Of a DNA stretch of 64,000 nucleotides, positions 23,010 through 34,998 are shown piece after piece (within the stretch, counting starts at the first letter, position 1; each line of letters begins with the position of its first letter). Under the pieces are notes generated by a model, which was not told the DNA's origin, ran no database searches, and saw only the letters and a list, made by a program, of their open reading frames with translations. The stretch is from Solanum dulcamara (Eukaryota; Streptophyta; Magnoliopsida; Solanales; Solanaceae). The position numbers and the translations under genes were made by a program. The stretch covers positions 27,476,097 to 27,540,096 of the forward strand of contig NC_077242.1 in assembly GCF_947179165.1 (NCBI RefSeq), written 5' to 3'.

Positions 23010-25323
23010 TGTCACGACCCAATCTAGGTCTTAGTCATAACACAATGATCGAAACCCCGAGGGGATCCAATCAAGCCTCTTATGCATATCATAAGCATTC
23101 ATAAGGTAAAGTAAAGTGGAAATAACATAGGAAAGAGTCTAAATCATGAATCACAAAAGAGATGTAAACTTGACTACATAGACTCTATAACATTTCTCCA
23201 ATATATGCCTCTACTACTCAAGAAGGGTGGGGGCTAAGACATGTCCCTAGCTCTCCCTCAAAAATATATAACAAAAGTCTTTGCTATGAATTAAATGCAT
23301 AACTCGCCCTTGATAGATAAGAACTCACCAATCTTCACCGGATGGAAACTCTACTAGCCATGTGTGGGTGGAATATGATCCTCGATCCTACATTATGAGA
23401 TAATGCAGGCAACAATATACGTTAGTACATTTGAATATACTAAGTATGTGGGCATGCCATGCAATATAAATCATAAGATGCAATGATCAATTAATGTACA
23501 TGATAAAGAGGATAAGTAAAGTCATGGGAAAACCATAATGATCAAAGCATTTAAGAGACATAGTTGAAATTATAAAAGAACATTAAAAGAGTATATATAT
23601 GTGGGATAGAACCATAATCGACAATAAGACCATACGAGCTATAATATGGAATCCCGATGTTTCCTCATACAATGAAAGAAATGGGAATCTACTTGCCAAG
23701 ATAGACTCTACCTTTTTAGGCATGTCATGTACATATGGTATATGTGGATCACTAGCTAGGACAAAGGGCAATCCTATGGTGGCATATATTTATGAGACAA
23801 GAGACTTTATATAAGGGCCCCATAGGTTAAGTCCCCACCTCAAGTCATCATTTGGTTCTAAGTCAAATCCCACAGAATAAATAACATAATAATCATATTT
23901 ACCATATATCATAAACTTATTCATAGGATTAACATTCATAAAGTAGCTCATTTTCATGTCATATTTGCATGTGAGTATGCGCCTTTCAATATCGCAATAT
24001 CATACTTGCATAATTCATGTCATTATATTCATAGGTCACCGCTTAAGGATCCTAAGTCACCTTTCTTCATAACTTATGTGAAGTTCATAACTTGAACATA
24101 ATTGAGATTCATGATCATAATTCATACTTGAATTTAGAGTAAAAATCGTATACGTAGTCAATTTGAGTAAAAATCATGAGAATACTTTGAAATCATTGAA
24201 CTTCATAGTAATACTTCATTTAACTCATCATTAAAATAGCTTCATGCATGTGCATTCATAATTCAGCTTGAAATATTGCAATTTATGTAGAAACATACTT
24301 ATGATTATTGTTGATAACAAAATAAAAACATAATCAAAACATCCCAATGTAGTTCATCAAACTAGGGTTACAAATCCAATTGAAATTAATGAGATTTTGA
24401 GTAAAACGCTTGGGAATCTATGGTGGAAAGAAAATCAGGGATCAATCCCTATATACCTTGGTGAATTAACCTTGGAATTGAGAGGACAAGACTTGTTCTT
24501 GAAGAAACCCTATCCAAAATCTTGATGAATAAGATGATCTCTTGAAGGAACCTTGAAAGAGAAGTCTTAAAGTACTTTGGGAGTTAATGAGGGAAAATAA
24601 TAGACTTAGGAGTATTTAGGAAAATTACATAATGAATCTAGTCCCAAAAAATATCCACATACATTAATGAAAGAATAGGGAATGACCAAAATACCCTTTA
24701 TTTAACTGAAGACTAGGACTACACGGAGGACCCATCACGGTTCGTGGTCCTCACCATGGCCCATGGAGTTAAACTTACATTTTTGTAAAAAAGGTATTGA
24801 AAGAGGGAATGCCGCCATGGGACACACCACGATCCATTAAGGTCACCACAGCCTGGATGGACATCCATGGTGATTGACTTGGCCTTGAATCTTGGGGTTG
24901 CAGGGATGGGTTTTAGGACTTCCTCTATGGCGATATTCACGGTCTGTGGAGGTCATCACGGTCCGTGATTCACAGGCGTGGTGCAGGGCCTGCATAAGAG
25001 ACCACCATAGAACCCACCACGGTTCTTGAAGGGCAACACGACCCATGGTGGTGAGGTGTGGTACCTGCCTTGGGAAATATTTCTAAGGGTCTTAAGGGAT
25101 GGGTCACCACGGAGGGCACCACAACTGGTGGTGCTCACTAAGACTCGTGGTCCCTTATCGTGGTCCTTTTCCCTGTAGGACTGAGTTCAGAACCACCACC
25201 ACAGTTGTTGACTATGGCCTGTGATGTCCTTCATGTTCATCACTTGGTGCCAAAAACTGCACTTTTCTGGTATTTCATCTTTTGTTCCTCATTTTCCGAC
25301 TTTCTAACTCTCGGGATCTTACA
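23010..25323 (-). repeat. 3' LTR of element D
   Basis: Plus-strand ends TGTCACGACCC and ...CTTACA. The PPT lies immediately to its right. It matches 30344-32613 throughout. On the minus strand the donor AAG|GTATAT lies at 24460-24452. The following hairpin is decayed here. Confidence 0.9.
24720..25165. promoter_or_regulatory. CACGG/CCGTG palindrome cluster, 3' LTR of D
   Basis: Over ten copies or half copies, including CACGGTTCGTGG, CACGATCCATT, CACGGTCTGTGG, CACGGTCCGTGA, CACGGTTCTTG and CACCACAACTGGTGG. The cluster lies in U3. Small ORFs on both strands here are artefacts of the repeat. Confidence 0.6.
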
Positions 25324-25337
25324 ATATCTCCCCTTTG
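25324..25337 (-). other. PPT of element D
   Basis: Minus-strand CCCAAAGGGGAGATAT adjoins the LTR start. Confidence 0.85.
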
Positions 25338-25568
25338 GGAATATTCATCCTTGAATGGGACTCAAGCTAGAAAGAAAGGAATAGGAAAAGAGCATAACAG
25401 TCCAACATGAATGCAAAACATCTCGATAATGCATAAAACATGAAATCTTTAATCTTAAGCAAAAACATAACTTTAAAACTCATTTCATGAACATGAATGC
25501 ATATGAAACCATGAGAACAATTAAAACACATGATTTGGGCTAATTAGATCAAGAAGGAACTAAATATG

Positions 25569-26790
25569 TCAACTAGGCATGGAAGGAAAAATAAGAGGAT
25601 ATTGGGACATCATATTAGCTTCGGCTTCCCATGTATCACCCTTAACCTCTTGGTTCCTCCATAACACTTTAACTGAAGGTATATCTTTATTTCTCAGCTT
25701 TCTAACTTTCCAGTCCAAGATTTCAACCAAAACCTCCTCATATGAAAGACTCTCTTTAACTTCAATACTGTCCAATGGTATAATAGAGCTAGGATCACCA
25801 ACAAATTTCCTCAACAAGGAAACATTGAATACCGGATGCACCGATGCTAAATCTGAAGGCAAATCCAGCTCATAAGCCATCTTACTAATTTGCCTAAAAA
25901 TCTTATATGGGCAAACATAGAGGGTACTTATCTTTCCTTTCTTACCAAAATGCATCACACCCTTCATGTGTGAAATTTTCAAGTAAACCCAATCATTAAC
26001 CTCAAATTCAAGTTCCCTTCTTCTCATATCCGAATAGGACTTTTGTCGGCTTTGGGCCATTTTCAATCTTTCTCTAATGAGTCTAACCTTCTCCAAAGCC
26101 TCAAATATCAAATCAGTTCCTATCAAAGAAATTTTATCTACCTCAAACCAACTGATAGGGGATCTACACCGCCTATCGTACAAAGCTTCAAATGGAGCTA
26201 TCTCAATGCTAGAGTCATAATTGTCATTTTAAGCAAACTCTATTAATGGCAAATGATCATCCCAATTTCCTTTGAGATCCATAAAGTATGCTCTAAATAT
26301 ATCTTCTAATGTCTGAATGATACACTTGGCCTGACCATCCGTTTGTGGGTGAAAAGTTATACTAAGCTTAACTTGGATACTAATACCCTTTTGGAAAGAT
26401 CTCCAAAACTAAGATGTAAACTGAGCACCTCTATCCAAAACGATAAATAATAAAACACCATGAACCTTAACCAACTCTCGGATGTACAATCTAGCGTAAT
26501 TCTCGGCTGTATATAAAGTCTTAACTGGAGAAAATGGGTCGACTTAGCCATTCGGTCAAAAATCACTAAAATAGAATCATGTTGCCTACGAGTACGAGGC
26601 AAACCTGTAACAAAGTCCATATTCAAGGCTTCCCACTTCCAAGTAGGAATCTCAATGTCTTGAGCCAAACCTTCTGATTTTTGACTCTCAACTTTCACTT
26701 GTTGGCAATTAAGACACTTAGCCACGAATGTTACAAAATCCTTCTTCATGCCATTCCACCAGTACACCTCTCTCAAATCTCACTACATCT
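25569..26790 (-). pseudogene. int: Integrase and chromodomain of element D
   Basis: The 139-codon frame (26776-26357) holds the zinc-binding CLNC, MDFVTGLPRTRRQHDS and the first catalytic Asp in IFDRMAKS. A LDRGAQF segment near 26430 keeps the second Asp in another frame. The catalytic Glu is replaced: the codon at 26327-26325 is AAG (Lys) in GQAKCI. The 204-codon frame (26183-25569) is the largest open frame in the window. It covers the C-terminal domain (VYLKISHMKGVMHFGKKGK) and the chromodomain (ILDWKVRKLRNKDI, VLWRNQEVKGDTWEAE). Confidence 0.8.
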
Positions 26791-27189
26791 TTGTAGAACT
26801 GGGATGAATAGAGTATCGTGAATAATGGGCCTCGGACAATATCATATCTTTCAAGCTATCAACATTCAGAACATACAATCAGCCTTGATATCTCAAAACA
26901 CCATTTCCCCCTTGGGAGAAAGCCTCAAAGGGTTTTTTGCTAACTGCTTTCTTAAATTCATCAAAGTGGGATCACTATCTTTTTTTGCCTTTACACCCTC
27001 CACAAGAGGTGATTCAAAATCATTTTGCATAATAACACCACCATATTTGGAATCAACCAATCAAAACTCAAACGGGTAAATCTATGCACATCCCAAAATA
27101 GCTGTTTCTTCTCATTCTCAATATGAGCAACACTGTTCATGGACAATCTACTAAGAGCGTCGACACCACATCTTACCCAGATGGTATAG

Positions 27190-27700
27190 CACACTCATTT
27201 CATAGTCCTTCTATAGATAATGCCATCTCTTTATCGAAGGTTCAAGTACTTTTGAGTGAAAACATATTGTAAACTTTTGTGATCGGTAAAAATATCCACC
27301 TGGACACCACAAAGATAGTATTTCCACAACTTTAATGCAAATACCACCGCCATAAACTCTAAGTCATGAGTTGGGTGATTCTTCTCATGTGCCTTGAGTT
27401 TCCTTGAAGAATAAGCTGTCACTTTACCATTTTACATTAGAACACAACCAAGACCAACTCGTGAAGCATCACAATACACAACAAATCCATCAGAACCTTC
27501 CGATATAGTCAACACCGGAGCGGAGGTAAGCGTATTCTTCAACTCTTGGAAGATTTTCTCACATGCCCCGGACCATTGAAATTTCACCTTTTTTTGAGTC
27601 AAAGTAGTCAAGGGCGATGTAATTGAAAAAACACCTTCCACAAACCGTCTATAATAAGCGAATAAGCCCAAGAAACTTCAAATATCAAAAGAAATTAATG
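27190..27700 (-). pseudogene. RNase H of element D
   Basis: The frames 27671-27432 (connection; YCDASRVGLG with the first catalytic Asp) and 27422-27231 ([14 protein letters not shown] with Glu; [10 protein letters not shown] with Asp) are separated by a stop. The ADAL-type fourth segment is in DALSRLSMN near 27150. Confidence 0.8.
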
Positions 27701-28640
27701 GTCTAAGCTAATTCTTAACATCCTCGGTCTTCTTTGGATCAACAATAATTTCTTCTCCAGAAACAATGTGACCAAGGAAAGAAATTGACCATAACTAAAA
27801 TTCACATTTGCTAAACTTTGCATACAACTGATGGTCCTTGAGAATTTTCAACACAATCCTCAAATGATTAGCACGCTCTTCCTCACTTTGAGAATTGATT
27901 AAAATATCATCAATGAAGACAATCACAAATACATCCAAGTATTGCTTAAACACTCAGTTTATCAAATCCATAAATTCTGCAGGGGCATTCATTAGTCTAA
28001 AAGACATAACTAAAAATTCAAAATGATCATACCGAGTTCTAAAAACTATCTTCAAAATGTCTGATTTCCTTACTCGGAGTTGATGATAACTAGATTGAAG
28101 ATCAATCTTTGAAAAGTAGCTCACTCCTTGAAGTTGATCAAACAAGTCATCAATTCTCAAAATTGGATACTTGTTCTTTATGGGGACCTTATTCAATTGC
28201 TGGTAATCTATACACATTCAAAGTGACTCATATTTCTTCCAAACAAATAACACGGAAGCACTCCATGGTGAAATACTTGGACTTATGAAACCCCTATCCA
28301 ACAAATCATTCAATTTCTCTTTCAACTCCTTAAGTTCCACCGGAGCCATACGATAATAAGGTATAGAAATAGGTTGAGTATCAGAAAAGAGATCTATGCC
28401 AAAGTCAATTTCCCTTTCGTGACGAACACCAAGCAAATCACTGGAAAACATATTAGGAAACTCAATAACTATAGGGACAAACTCAAGAGTAGGAGCTTCG
28501 GAACCAACATACCTAACTCTCACTATGTGGTAAATGAACCCTTTGAAAATCAATTTTCGAGCCTTAAGAAATGAGATGAATTGACTTTTAACCACTGAAT
28601 CATTACTCTTCAATTCAAGAGGAGGTTAATTAGGGAATTA
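27701..28640 (-). pseudogene. Reverse transcriptase of element D
   Basis: The frames 28613-28218 and 28217-27954 hold [22 protein letters not shown] (motif A Asp intact) and MSFRLMNAP. The catalytic FIDDILIN, with both Asp intact, lies further on near 27905. The C-terminal RT part (27700-27900) is broken by stops. All three catalytic Asp remain readable. Confidence 0.8.
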
Positions 28641-30130
28641 AAACTTTACCTTATGGGTCTTACAATCAATGGATGCATAAGAGGGATGTAACCAATCCAT
28701 ACAAAGAATAATATCAAAATCGGACATGTCTAGTTTGACAAGATCACAAGAATTAAATCTATGCAAAACCGACATAGAACAATTTCTATAAACTCTCTTG
28801 GCTAACACTAAATCACCAATGGGCATATAAACCAAAACAGGTTCTAATAAGACTTCGGGGCATACATCAAATCTCATAGAAAGGGAAGGAGTAACAAAAG
28901 ACAAGTTCACACCTGGATCAAGCAATGCATAAACATTAAAAAAAAAGACCCATAGCATTCCCTTGACCACATCAGTAGTCTCATCCACATCTTGCCTAGC
29001 ATAAAGAGCATAGAATCGATTGTTGCATTGGATACCCTTTGGTTCAGTCTGGGCACCTTGTTGTACTTGGCCTCCTTGGGTTACCTGGCCTTGAGAAAGA
29101 CCTTCTCTACCATTTTTGGCAATATGAGGGCACTTGAATTTCTTGTGGCCCACCTTGCCACATCTATAGCAAGCTCTGTTCCTATCAAACACTTTCCTAT
29201 ATGATTCTTTCCACACTTAGCACATATTTGAAAGGTAGGTCTAATAGTACTCACACCTCTACCTTGACCCTTAGGGTATGACACCCTATCCTTAACAAAC
29301 TTAGTTTTCAAACCTTGGACTTATTGAGAACGACCACTACTACCACCCGTCCTAGTATTTGTGAACTCACCTTCATACTGGGGCCTCTTAGAGTCTCTCA
29401 TCCTTATCTTCTTGAGTTTCTCTTCTCAATTTGCTCAAAAAAGTCATGAGCCGAGATATTTCTATTTACTTAATAAGCATAGCAGTATGACATTCATTTA
29501 CAACCAAGTTAGATAACCCCAATACAAATTAGCTCATTCAGGCATGTGGATCGACAAGCAATAAAGGAGCATACTTGGATAGCTTGGTGAACTTGAGGGA
29601 ATAATCCCTCATTCCCATATTTCCTTGCCTAAGATTAATGAAATCCAACACCTTTGCCTTCCTTAGCTCAAGAAGAAAAAAGCGATCAAGGATTGCAAGC
29701 TTGAAGGCCTCCCAACCAATAGGGCTTTCATCCACCCTCTGCAAGTTCCATTGAGTATACCAAATTTGAGCAACACTCTTGAGTTGGTAAACCGCCAACG
29801 CCGTATTTTCTTTCGAAGTCACCCCCATAAAGCTCACCATCTTATAGACCTCATCAATGAACTCTTGAAGATCCTTATCAACTTTCGAATCATAAAACTC
29901 GGGAGGTTTCATCCTTGCAAAGTCTATCACTCTAGAAGCAAGAGTAGGAGCATTGGGAGGAACCTCAACCCCTTAGTTGGGCACAACTTGGTTTAGCATA
30001 GTAATAACAGTACGAAACTCTATATTAGTCACTTGGTCGAGTAGGGGACCATTGTCTTGAGGGATCGGAGGGGCTTGGTCTTCATTAGAATTGACCCCTC
30101 TTTGGAGAGGCTCTCTTCTTGGAGGTATTT
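28641..30130 (-). pseudogene. gag: gag and protease of element D
   Basis: Gag should begin near 30128, two bases after a TTTTTAG acceptor, but ATG has become ATA. The capsid-like domain is open at 29930-29538 (130 codons: MIDFARMKPPEF, LDRFFLLELRKAKVLDFINL). The 192-codon frame 29216-28638 holds an intact zinc knuckle CYRCGKVGHKKFKC, then the protease active-site region LLDPGVNLSFVTP. Gag packages RNA and the protease cleaves the polyprotein. Confidence 0.8.
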
Positions 30131-30343
30131 CTAAAAATTTCAAACAACAATCATTAGGGAAAGGAAATCTTAGAATATACTCTATCGCACAACATAGATC
30201 ATGAAAAAAGTAAGTATTTACTAAAACATCTTATAGCCTCTTACTCATAAATATGTCACGTTTCACACCCATGAATAATATTCTACTTGATGCGACATGT
30301 TGGATTCCCTAGGACATCTTAAACTTGCCTATAATAATAGGTT
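30131..30343 (-). promoter_or_regulatory. Leader, acceptor and decayed PBS of element D
   Basis: On the minus strand the PBS position (30340-30329) is heavily decayed. Further on, GATTGTTGTTTGAAATTTTTAG is a pyrimidine-poor but positionally conserved acceptor, with a CCCTAATG branch-point-like motif about 22 nt upstream. Confidence 0.45.
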
Positions 30344-32613
30344 TGTAACGACTTGACCTAGATCCTAGTCATAACACGGTAATCGAAACCTTGAAGGGAT
30401 CCAACCAAGCCTCTTATGCTTATCATAAGCATGCATAAGGTAAACTAAAGTGGAAATAACATAGGAAAGATTCTAAATCATGAATCATAAAAAAGATGTT
30501 AACTTGACTACATAGACTCTATAATATTTGTCTAATAAACTAAGACATGTGCCTAGCTCACCCTCAACAAACTATAAAAAAAGCCTTTGAAATGAAATAA
30601 ATGCATAACTCGCCCTCAATAGATGAGAACTCACCAATCTTCATTGCATGGAAACTCTACTAGCCATGTATTGGTGGACTATGATCCTCGACCCCATATA
30701 TTATGAGATAATGTATGAAAGAATATGTGTTAGTACGTTTGAATGTACTTAGTATGTGGGCATTCCATGAAATATAAATGATAGCATGTAATGATTAATT
30801 AACGTACATGATAAAGAGGATAAGTAAAGTCATGGGAAAACCATAATGATAAAGCATTTAAGAGACATAGTTGAAATGATAAAAGAAAATAAAAAGATTA
30901 TATTAGTGTGGGATAGAACCATAATAAACAATAAGACCATGCGAGCTATAACATGGAATCCCGATGTCTCCCCATATAATAGAAGAAAGAGGAATCTACT
31001 TGCAAAGGTAGACTCTACCTCGCTAGGCAGGTCATGTACATACGCTATATGTGGATTCACTAGCTAGAACAAAGGTAAATCCTATGGTGGTATATAGTTA
31101 TAAGACAAGAGGCTTTATATAAGGACCCCGTAGATCGAGCCCCTACCTCAAGTCATCATTCAGTGCTAAGTCAAAGCCCACAGAATATATAACATAGTAA
31201 TTATACTTAATATAATCATACTTAGCATATATCATAAACTTATTCATAGGGTTAACATTCATAGAGTAGCTCATTTGCATGTCATACTTGCAATGCGAGT
31301 TTAAGCCGTTCAATATCACAATATCATAGTTGCATGTCATTAGTTTCCTAGGTCACCCCTTAAGGATCCTAAAACACCTTTCTTCATAACTTGAACATAA
31401 TTGAAATCCATGATCATAAATTCATACTTGAATTTAGAGTAAAACTAGTATACGTAGTCAATTGAGTAAAAACCATGAGAATACTTGGGCATTCATAATT
31501 CAGCTAAAACTAGTATACGTAGTCAATTGAGTAAAAACCATGAGAATACTTGGGCATTCATAATTTATCTTGAAATAATGTAATTTATGTAAAAACATAC
31601 TTATAATGATTGTTGATAACAAAATAAAAACATAATTGAAACATCCCAATGTAATTCATCAAACTAGGGTTATAAAACCAATTGAAATTGATGAGATTTT
31701 GAGTAAAAACCTTGGAACTCCATGGGTGAAAGGAACCCATAGATCAATCCCCAGATACCTTGGTGAATTGACCTTGGAATTTAGAGGACAAGACGCTTGA
31801 AGAAACCCTATCCTTAACATTGATGAATAAGATGATCTCTTGAAGAAACCTTGAGTGAGAAGTCTTAAAGTTGTGTAGGAGTTAATAAGGGAAAAAAATA
31901 GACTTAGGAGTATATAGGACAATTACATAGTGAATCTAGTCCCCAAAAAAGTCCACATATACTAATAAAGAATAGGGAATGACCAAAATACCCTTCATTT
32001 AACTGAAGGATGGGACTATAAAGAGGACCCATCAGGGTGTGTGGTCCTCACCACGGTCTGCGGTGGTGTCCGTGGAGTTAAAGTTACATTTTTGGAAAAA
32101 GGTCTTGAAAGAGGGAATGCCATCATGGGACACACCATGGCCCGTTAAGGTCACCACGGCTTATGGTAATTGACTTATCCTTGAATATTGGGGTTGCAAC
32201 GATGGGTTTCAGAACTTCCTCCATGGAGACCTTCACGCTCCGTAGAGTTCATCACGGTCCATGAATCACAGGTTGGTACAGGGACTGTAGGAGGTTTTGT
32301 AGGAGCGACCACCACGGAACCCACCACGGTCTATGTTGAGGCGTGGTCCCTACCTTGAGAAATATTTCTAAGAGTCTCAAGGAAAGGATCACCACGGAGG
32401 GCACCACAGCTTATGGTGCTCACCACAGCCCGTGGTCCCTTTCCCTACAGGATTGAGTTAATAACCACCACCTCGGTGGCTCACCATGAGCCATGGTGCT
32501 GACTACAGCTTGTGATGGCTTTTGTGGTCATCATCATGTGCCAAAAGCTGTACTTTTCTGGGATTTCATTTTTTTTCCTCATTTTCCAAATTTTGAACTT
32601 CCGGAGTCCTACA
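30344..32613 (-). repeat. 5' LTR of element D
   Basis: Plus-strand start TGTAACGACTTG, end TCCTACA, then the ATAAG duplication. It matches the 3' LTR. On the minus strand the donor AAG|GTATCT is at 31762-31754. The hairpin follows: stems 31743-31735 and 31727-31719, TCTATGGGT/ACCCATGGA with one mismatch. A short internal direct repeat of about 65 bp (AGCTAAAACTAGTATACG region) lies near 31435-31560. Confidence 0.9.
32030..32520. promoter_or_regulatory. CACGG/CCGTG palindrome cluster, 5' LTR of D
   Basis: Copies include CACGGTCTGCGG, CATGGCCCGTT, CACGCTCCGTAG, CACGGTCCATG, CACGGTCTATG and CACAGCCCGTGG. It is colinear with the cluster in the other LTR of D but diverged from it. Confidence 0.6.
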
Positions 32614-32618
32614 ATAAG

Positions 32619-33007
32619 TCTAAAAAATATGGACTGAAAGACAACATAGACTCCATAATATCTAATATGTCTCTACTAGTCTAGATGAGGGCATAAGAAG
32701 AACACCTAGCTCATGCAATGTAAAATATGGAAAGAAAGTCATAAACTCATAAGAAGTAAAATGTCATATCCTCAGAATATGAGGACTCACCACAAATACA
32801 ACTGTATTAATCTCTAGCCATGAACGATAGGTTGAGCGAGAACGTTGGATCCTACATGATGATACAATGTAAGTAAAAAGTAAGCACATGTACATGGAAT
32901 GCATTAAATATATGATAAGTATGAATGAATAATAAAGATAGGACAACATCAATATGAATCATGAGATGCAAGAACAATATATTAAAACATGAATAAAACG
33001 ATGAAAC
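32619..33007 (-). repeat. LTR of element C, piece 2 of 3
   Basis: Resumes after the ATAAG duplicate. Blocks such as GACAACATAGACTCCAT match the element B LTR near 21715. It is cut at 33007 by solo LTR E. Confidence 0.85.
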
Positions 33008-34993
33008 TGTAACACCCCTCAAAATGCTCACAAGTACCTTAAGAATGCCTTGGGAATAGGTTATTCATGTAATGCGTTATCCTTAATATTTTTGAAAAAT
33101 CCGAGTTCAAAATATCGATCAGGGGCTCAAAACCTGCTGAAAAATGGTCTGAGTGGAATTTTAGGACCCGTATATCAGAAGATAGATTTTCGAAGAAATT
33201 CACGAAACAGTAGGGTCTGCAACAAGTCCACGTCGCGGATCTGAGAGAGTTTTCTAGCTGAGTTAAATTTTTTTAAGGGCATTTTAGACCTTTCCCAAAT
33301 TATTAGTCAATGAACCTAGACGTTTTTAGGGCCTAATCCGACTCTATAAATTCACCTAAACCCCAAATTCTATTCATTCTTCTATAATTCATCTATCAAA
33401 TATTTCTCTCTTTATAAAAAGGGCTCTCAAGGTTTTCCATTGAAGAATTCAAGTAATCTACTCAATTTCTCCATTAAACTCTCAAGTTCTTCCAATTATT
33501 TGGTGTTCTCACTTAAGGTATATGGGTATTGATCCATGGATTCTTTCATCCATAAAACCTAATCAATTTCTCAAGGTTTTTTTTATCAAATTAAAGTATG
33601 GTATTTTATGGGTTTTATGATCTGTATTCCTATTGGATGAATTATGATTTAAAGTATGATCATGAGTCTATTTTGATATAAATTAATGATTATTACATTG
33701 AATTGAAGAGTTTTCCATGAATTCTCCTATTTTGATCTTTAGGGTTCATATTGTAAATTATGAGTATTTTAAATTATAATTCCAAAGAATATTATCTATA
33801 TGAATTATGTATGAAATGATATAAAGTTTATGATCATGCATGTATTCAAGTGAATTACATAATTTTCAAAGTCAATTGATTATGCAATTTAGTTTTACTC
33901 TAAGTTCAAGGTATGAATTTCATGCACATTATGAAGTAATGTGACTTAGGGCCCTATGTGGTGATCTAAGGCCTAACGGTATGAGTTATGAAAATATGAT
34001 TGTAATGATGAAAGGATAATTTTCATATTACAAGTCTGTTATGAAAATGAGCTACTCTATGATTTCAAACCTATGATCATGACTATGGTATATGAAATTA
34101 TGATCTTATGTTATGTATGTATTCCGTGGGATTTGACTTAGCACCGAGTGGACTTGAGGTGGGGGCCCTACCAAAAGCTTTAGTAGCAGCCTCATGTCCC
34201 ATAAACTACGTGCCATCGTAGGTTGCCTTTATGGCCTAGATAGTGGATTCACAAATAGCACATGTTCATGATCAGGAGTCTACCTTGGCAAAGTAGTCTC
34301 CTCTTTCTCGATATGGGTATCATCGGATTCCATGTTTAGATCGCATGGTCTTATTGTCGGTTACAGTTCCTAACCCACATAAGTATGATCTCTTAAGTAT
34401 GTTATGATTTTGAATTTTATTCTTTTAAATGCTTTGGTCAATATAATTTTCTCATGACTTTACTTGTTCCATCTTATCATGTGTTTTACTTGACCTTTTC
34501 ATTCCATGATTTATGTTGCATGTCACGCCCACATACTTAGTACATTTCAACGTACTAATGCATATGTTTTGCCTATATTGTCTTATAATATAGGGGTTGA
34601 GGTTGAAGATCCTAATCGTCCGCGTAACTAGTAGGCATTCTCTATCCGACTATGTCGTGGTGAGTCCTCATTGATCGGGGACAAATTTTCAAGTTGCTTA
34701 CTATTTTCTTTTCAAAAGACTTTTGTTTACGTTGTATATTGAGGGTGAGCTAGGGAAATGTCTTAGACCCTGCCCATACTCATGTTTAGAGGCATCTAGT
34801 TGGACATATAATCGAGTCTATGTTGTCATAAGACATTTTCAGATTTCTATTCATATTTTAGACTCTCTTATGATGTTTCTGCTTTTATATTTTTACCCTA
34901 TGTATGCTTATGATATGTATAAGAGGCTTGGTTGGAGCCCTTTTGGGATTTCGATTGCCGTGTTATGACTAGGACCTAGGTCGGATCGTGACA
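33008..34993 (+). mobile_element. Solo LTR E, TSD GAAAC
   Basis: Starts TGTAACACCCC, ends GGATCGTGACA, with GAAAC on both sides (33003-33007 and 34994-34998). Opposite in orientation to its host LTR. It contains a conserved AATGAACCTAGACGTTTTTA box at 33309-33328, a TATAAATT box at 33345-33352, donor AAG|GTATAT at 33515-33523 and a hairpin. A truncated relative lies inside element F at 38900-39258. Confidence 0.93.
33309..33553 (+). promoter_or_regulatory. LTR E promoter, leader, splice donor and hairpin
   Basis: Box AATGAACCTAGACGTTTTTA, then TATAAATT at 33345, about 140 nt of leader, AAG|GTATAT (intron from 33518), and stem ATGGAT (33536-33541) with ATCCAT (33548-33553). Relative to elements G and H one inner G-C pair of the stem is A-T on both sides, so pairing is kept. 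Confidence 0.5.
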
Positions 34994-34998
34994 GAAAC

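Larger units (their letters stand above)
23010..32613 (-). mobile_element. Element D, two-LTR chromovirus-type retrotransposon, TSD ATAAG
   Basis: A 9.6-kb reverse-strand element with both LTRs (30344-32613 5' LTR, 23010-25323 3' LTR), a PPT and the full gag-PR-RT-RNaseH-IN-chromodomain order. ATAAG flanks it exactly (23005-23009 and 32614-32618). Sequence on both sides joins into one continuous LTR of element C. Hand comparison of about the first 187 bp of the two LTRs gives about 22 differences, mostly transitions, so it is an old insertion. All coding frames are broken. Confidence 0.93.

Noticed and set aside
24719..25138. Overlapping minus-strand ORFs of 60-73 codons in the D LTR
   Set aside because: They overlap in different frames within the palindromic cluster, and shifted copies appear in the other LTRs. 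Repeat structure explains them.
25579..25875. Plus-strand ORF opposite the integrase C terminus of D
   Set aside because: Antisense shadow of the 204-codon integrase and chromodomain frame.
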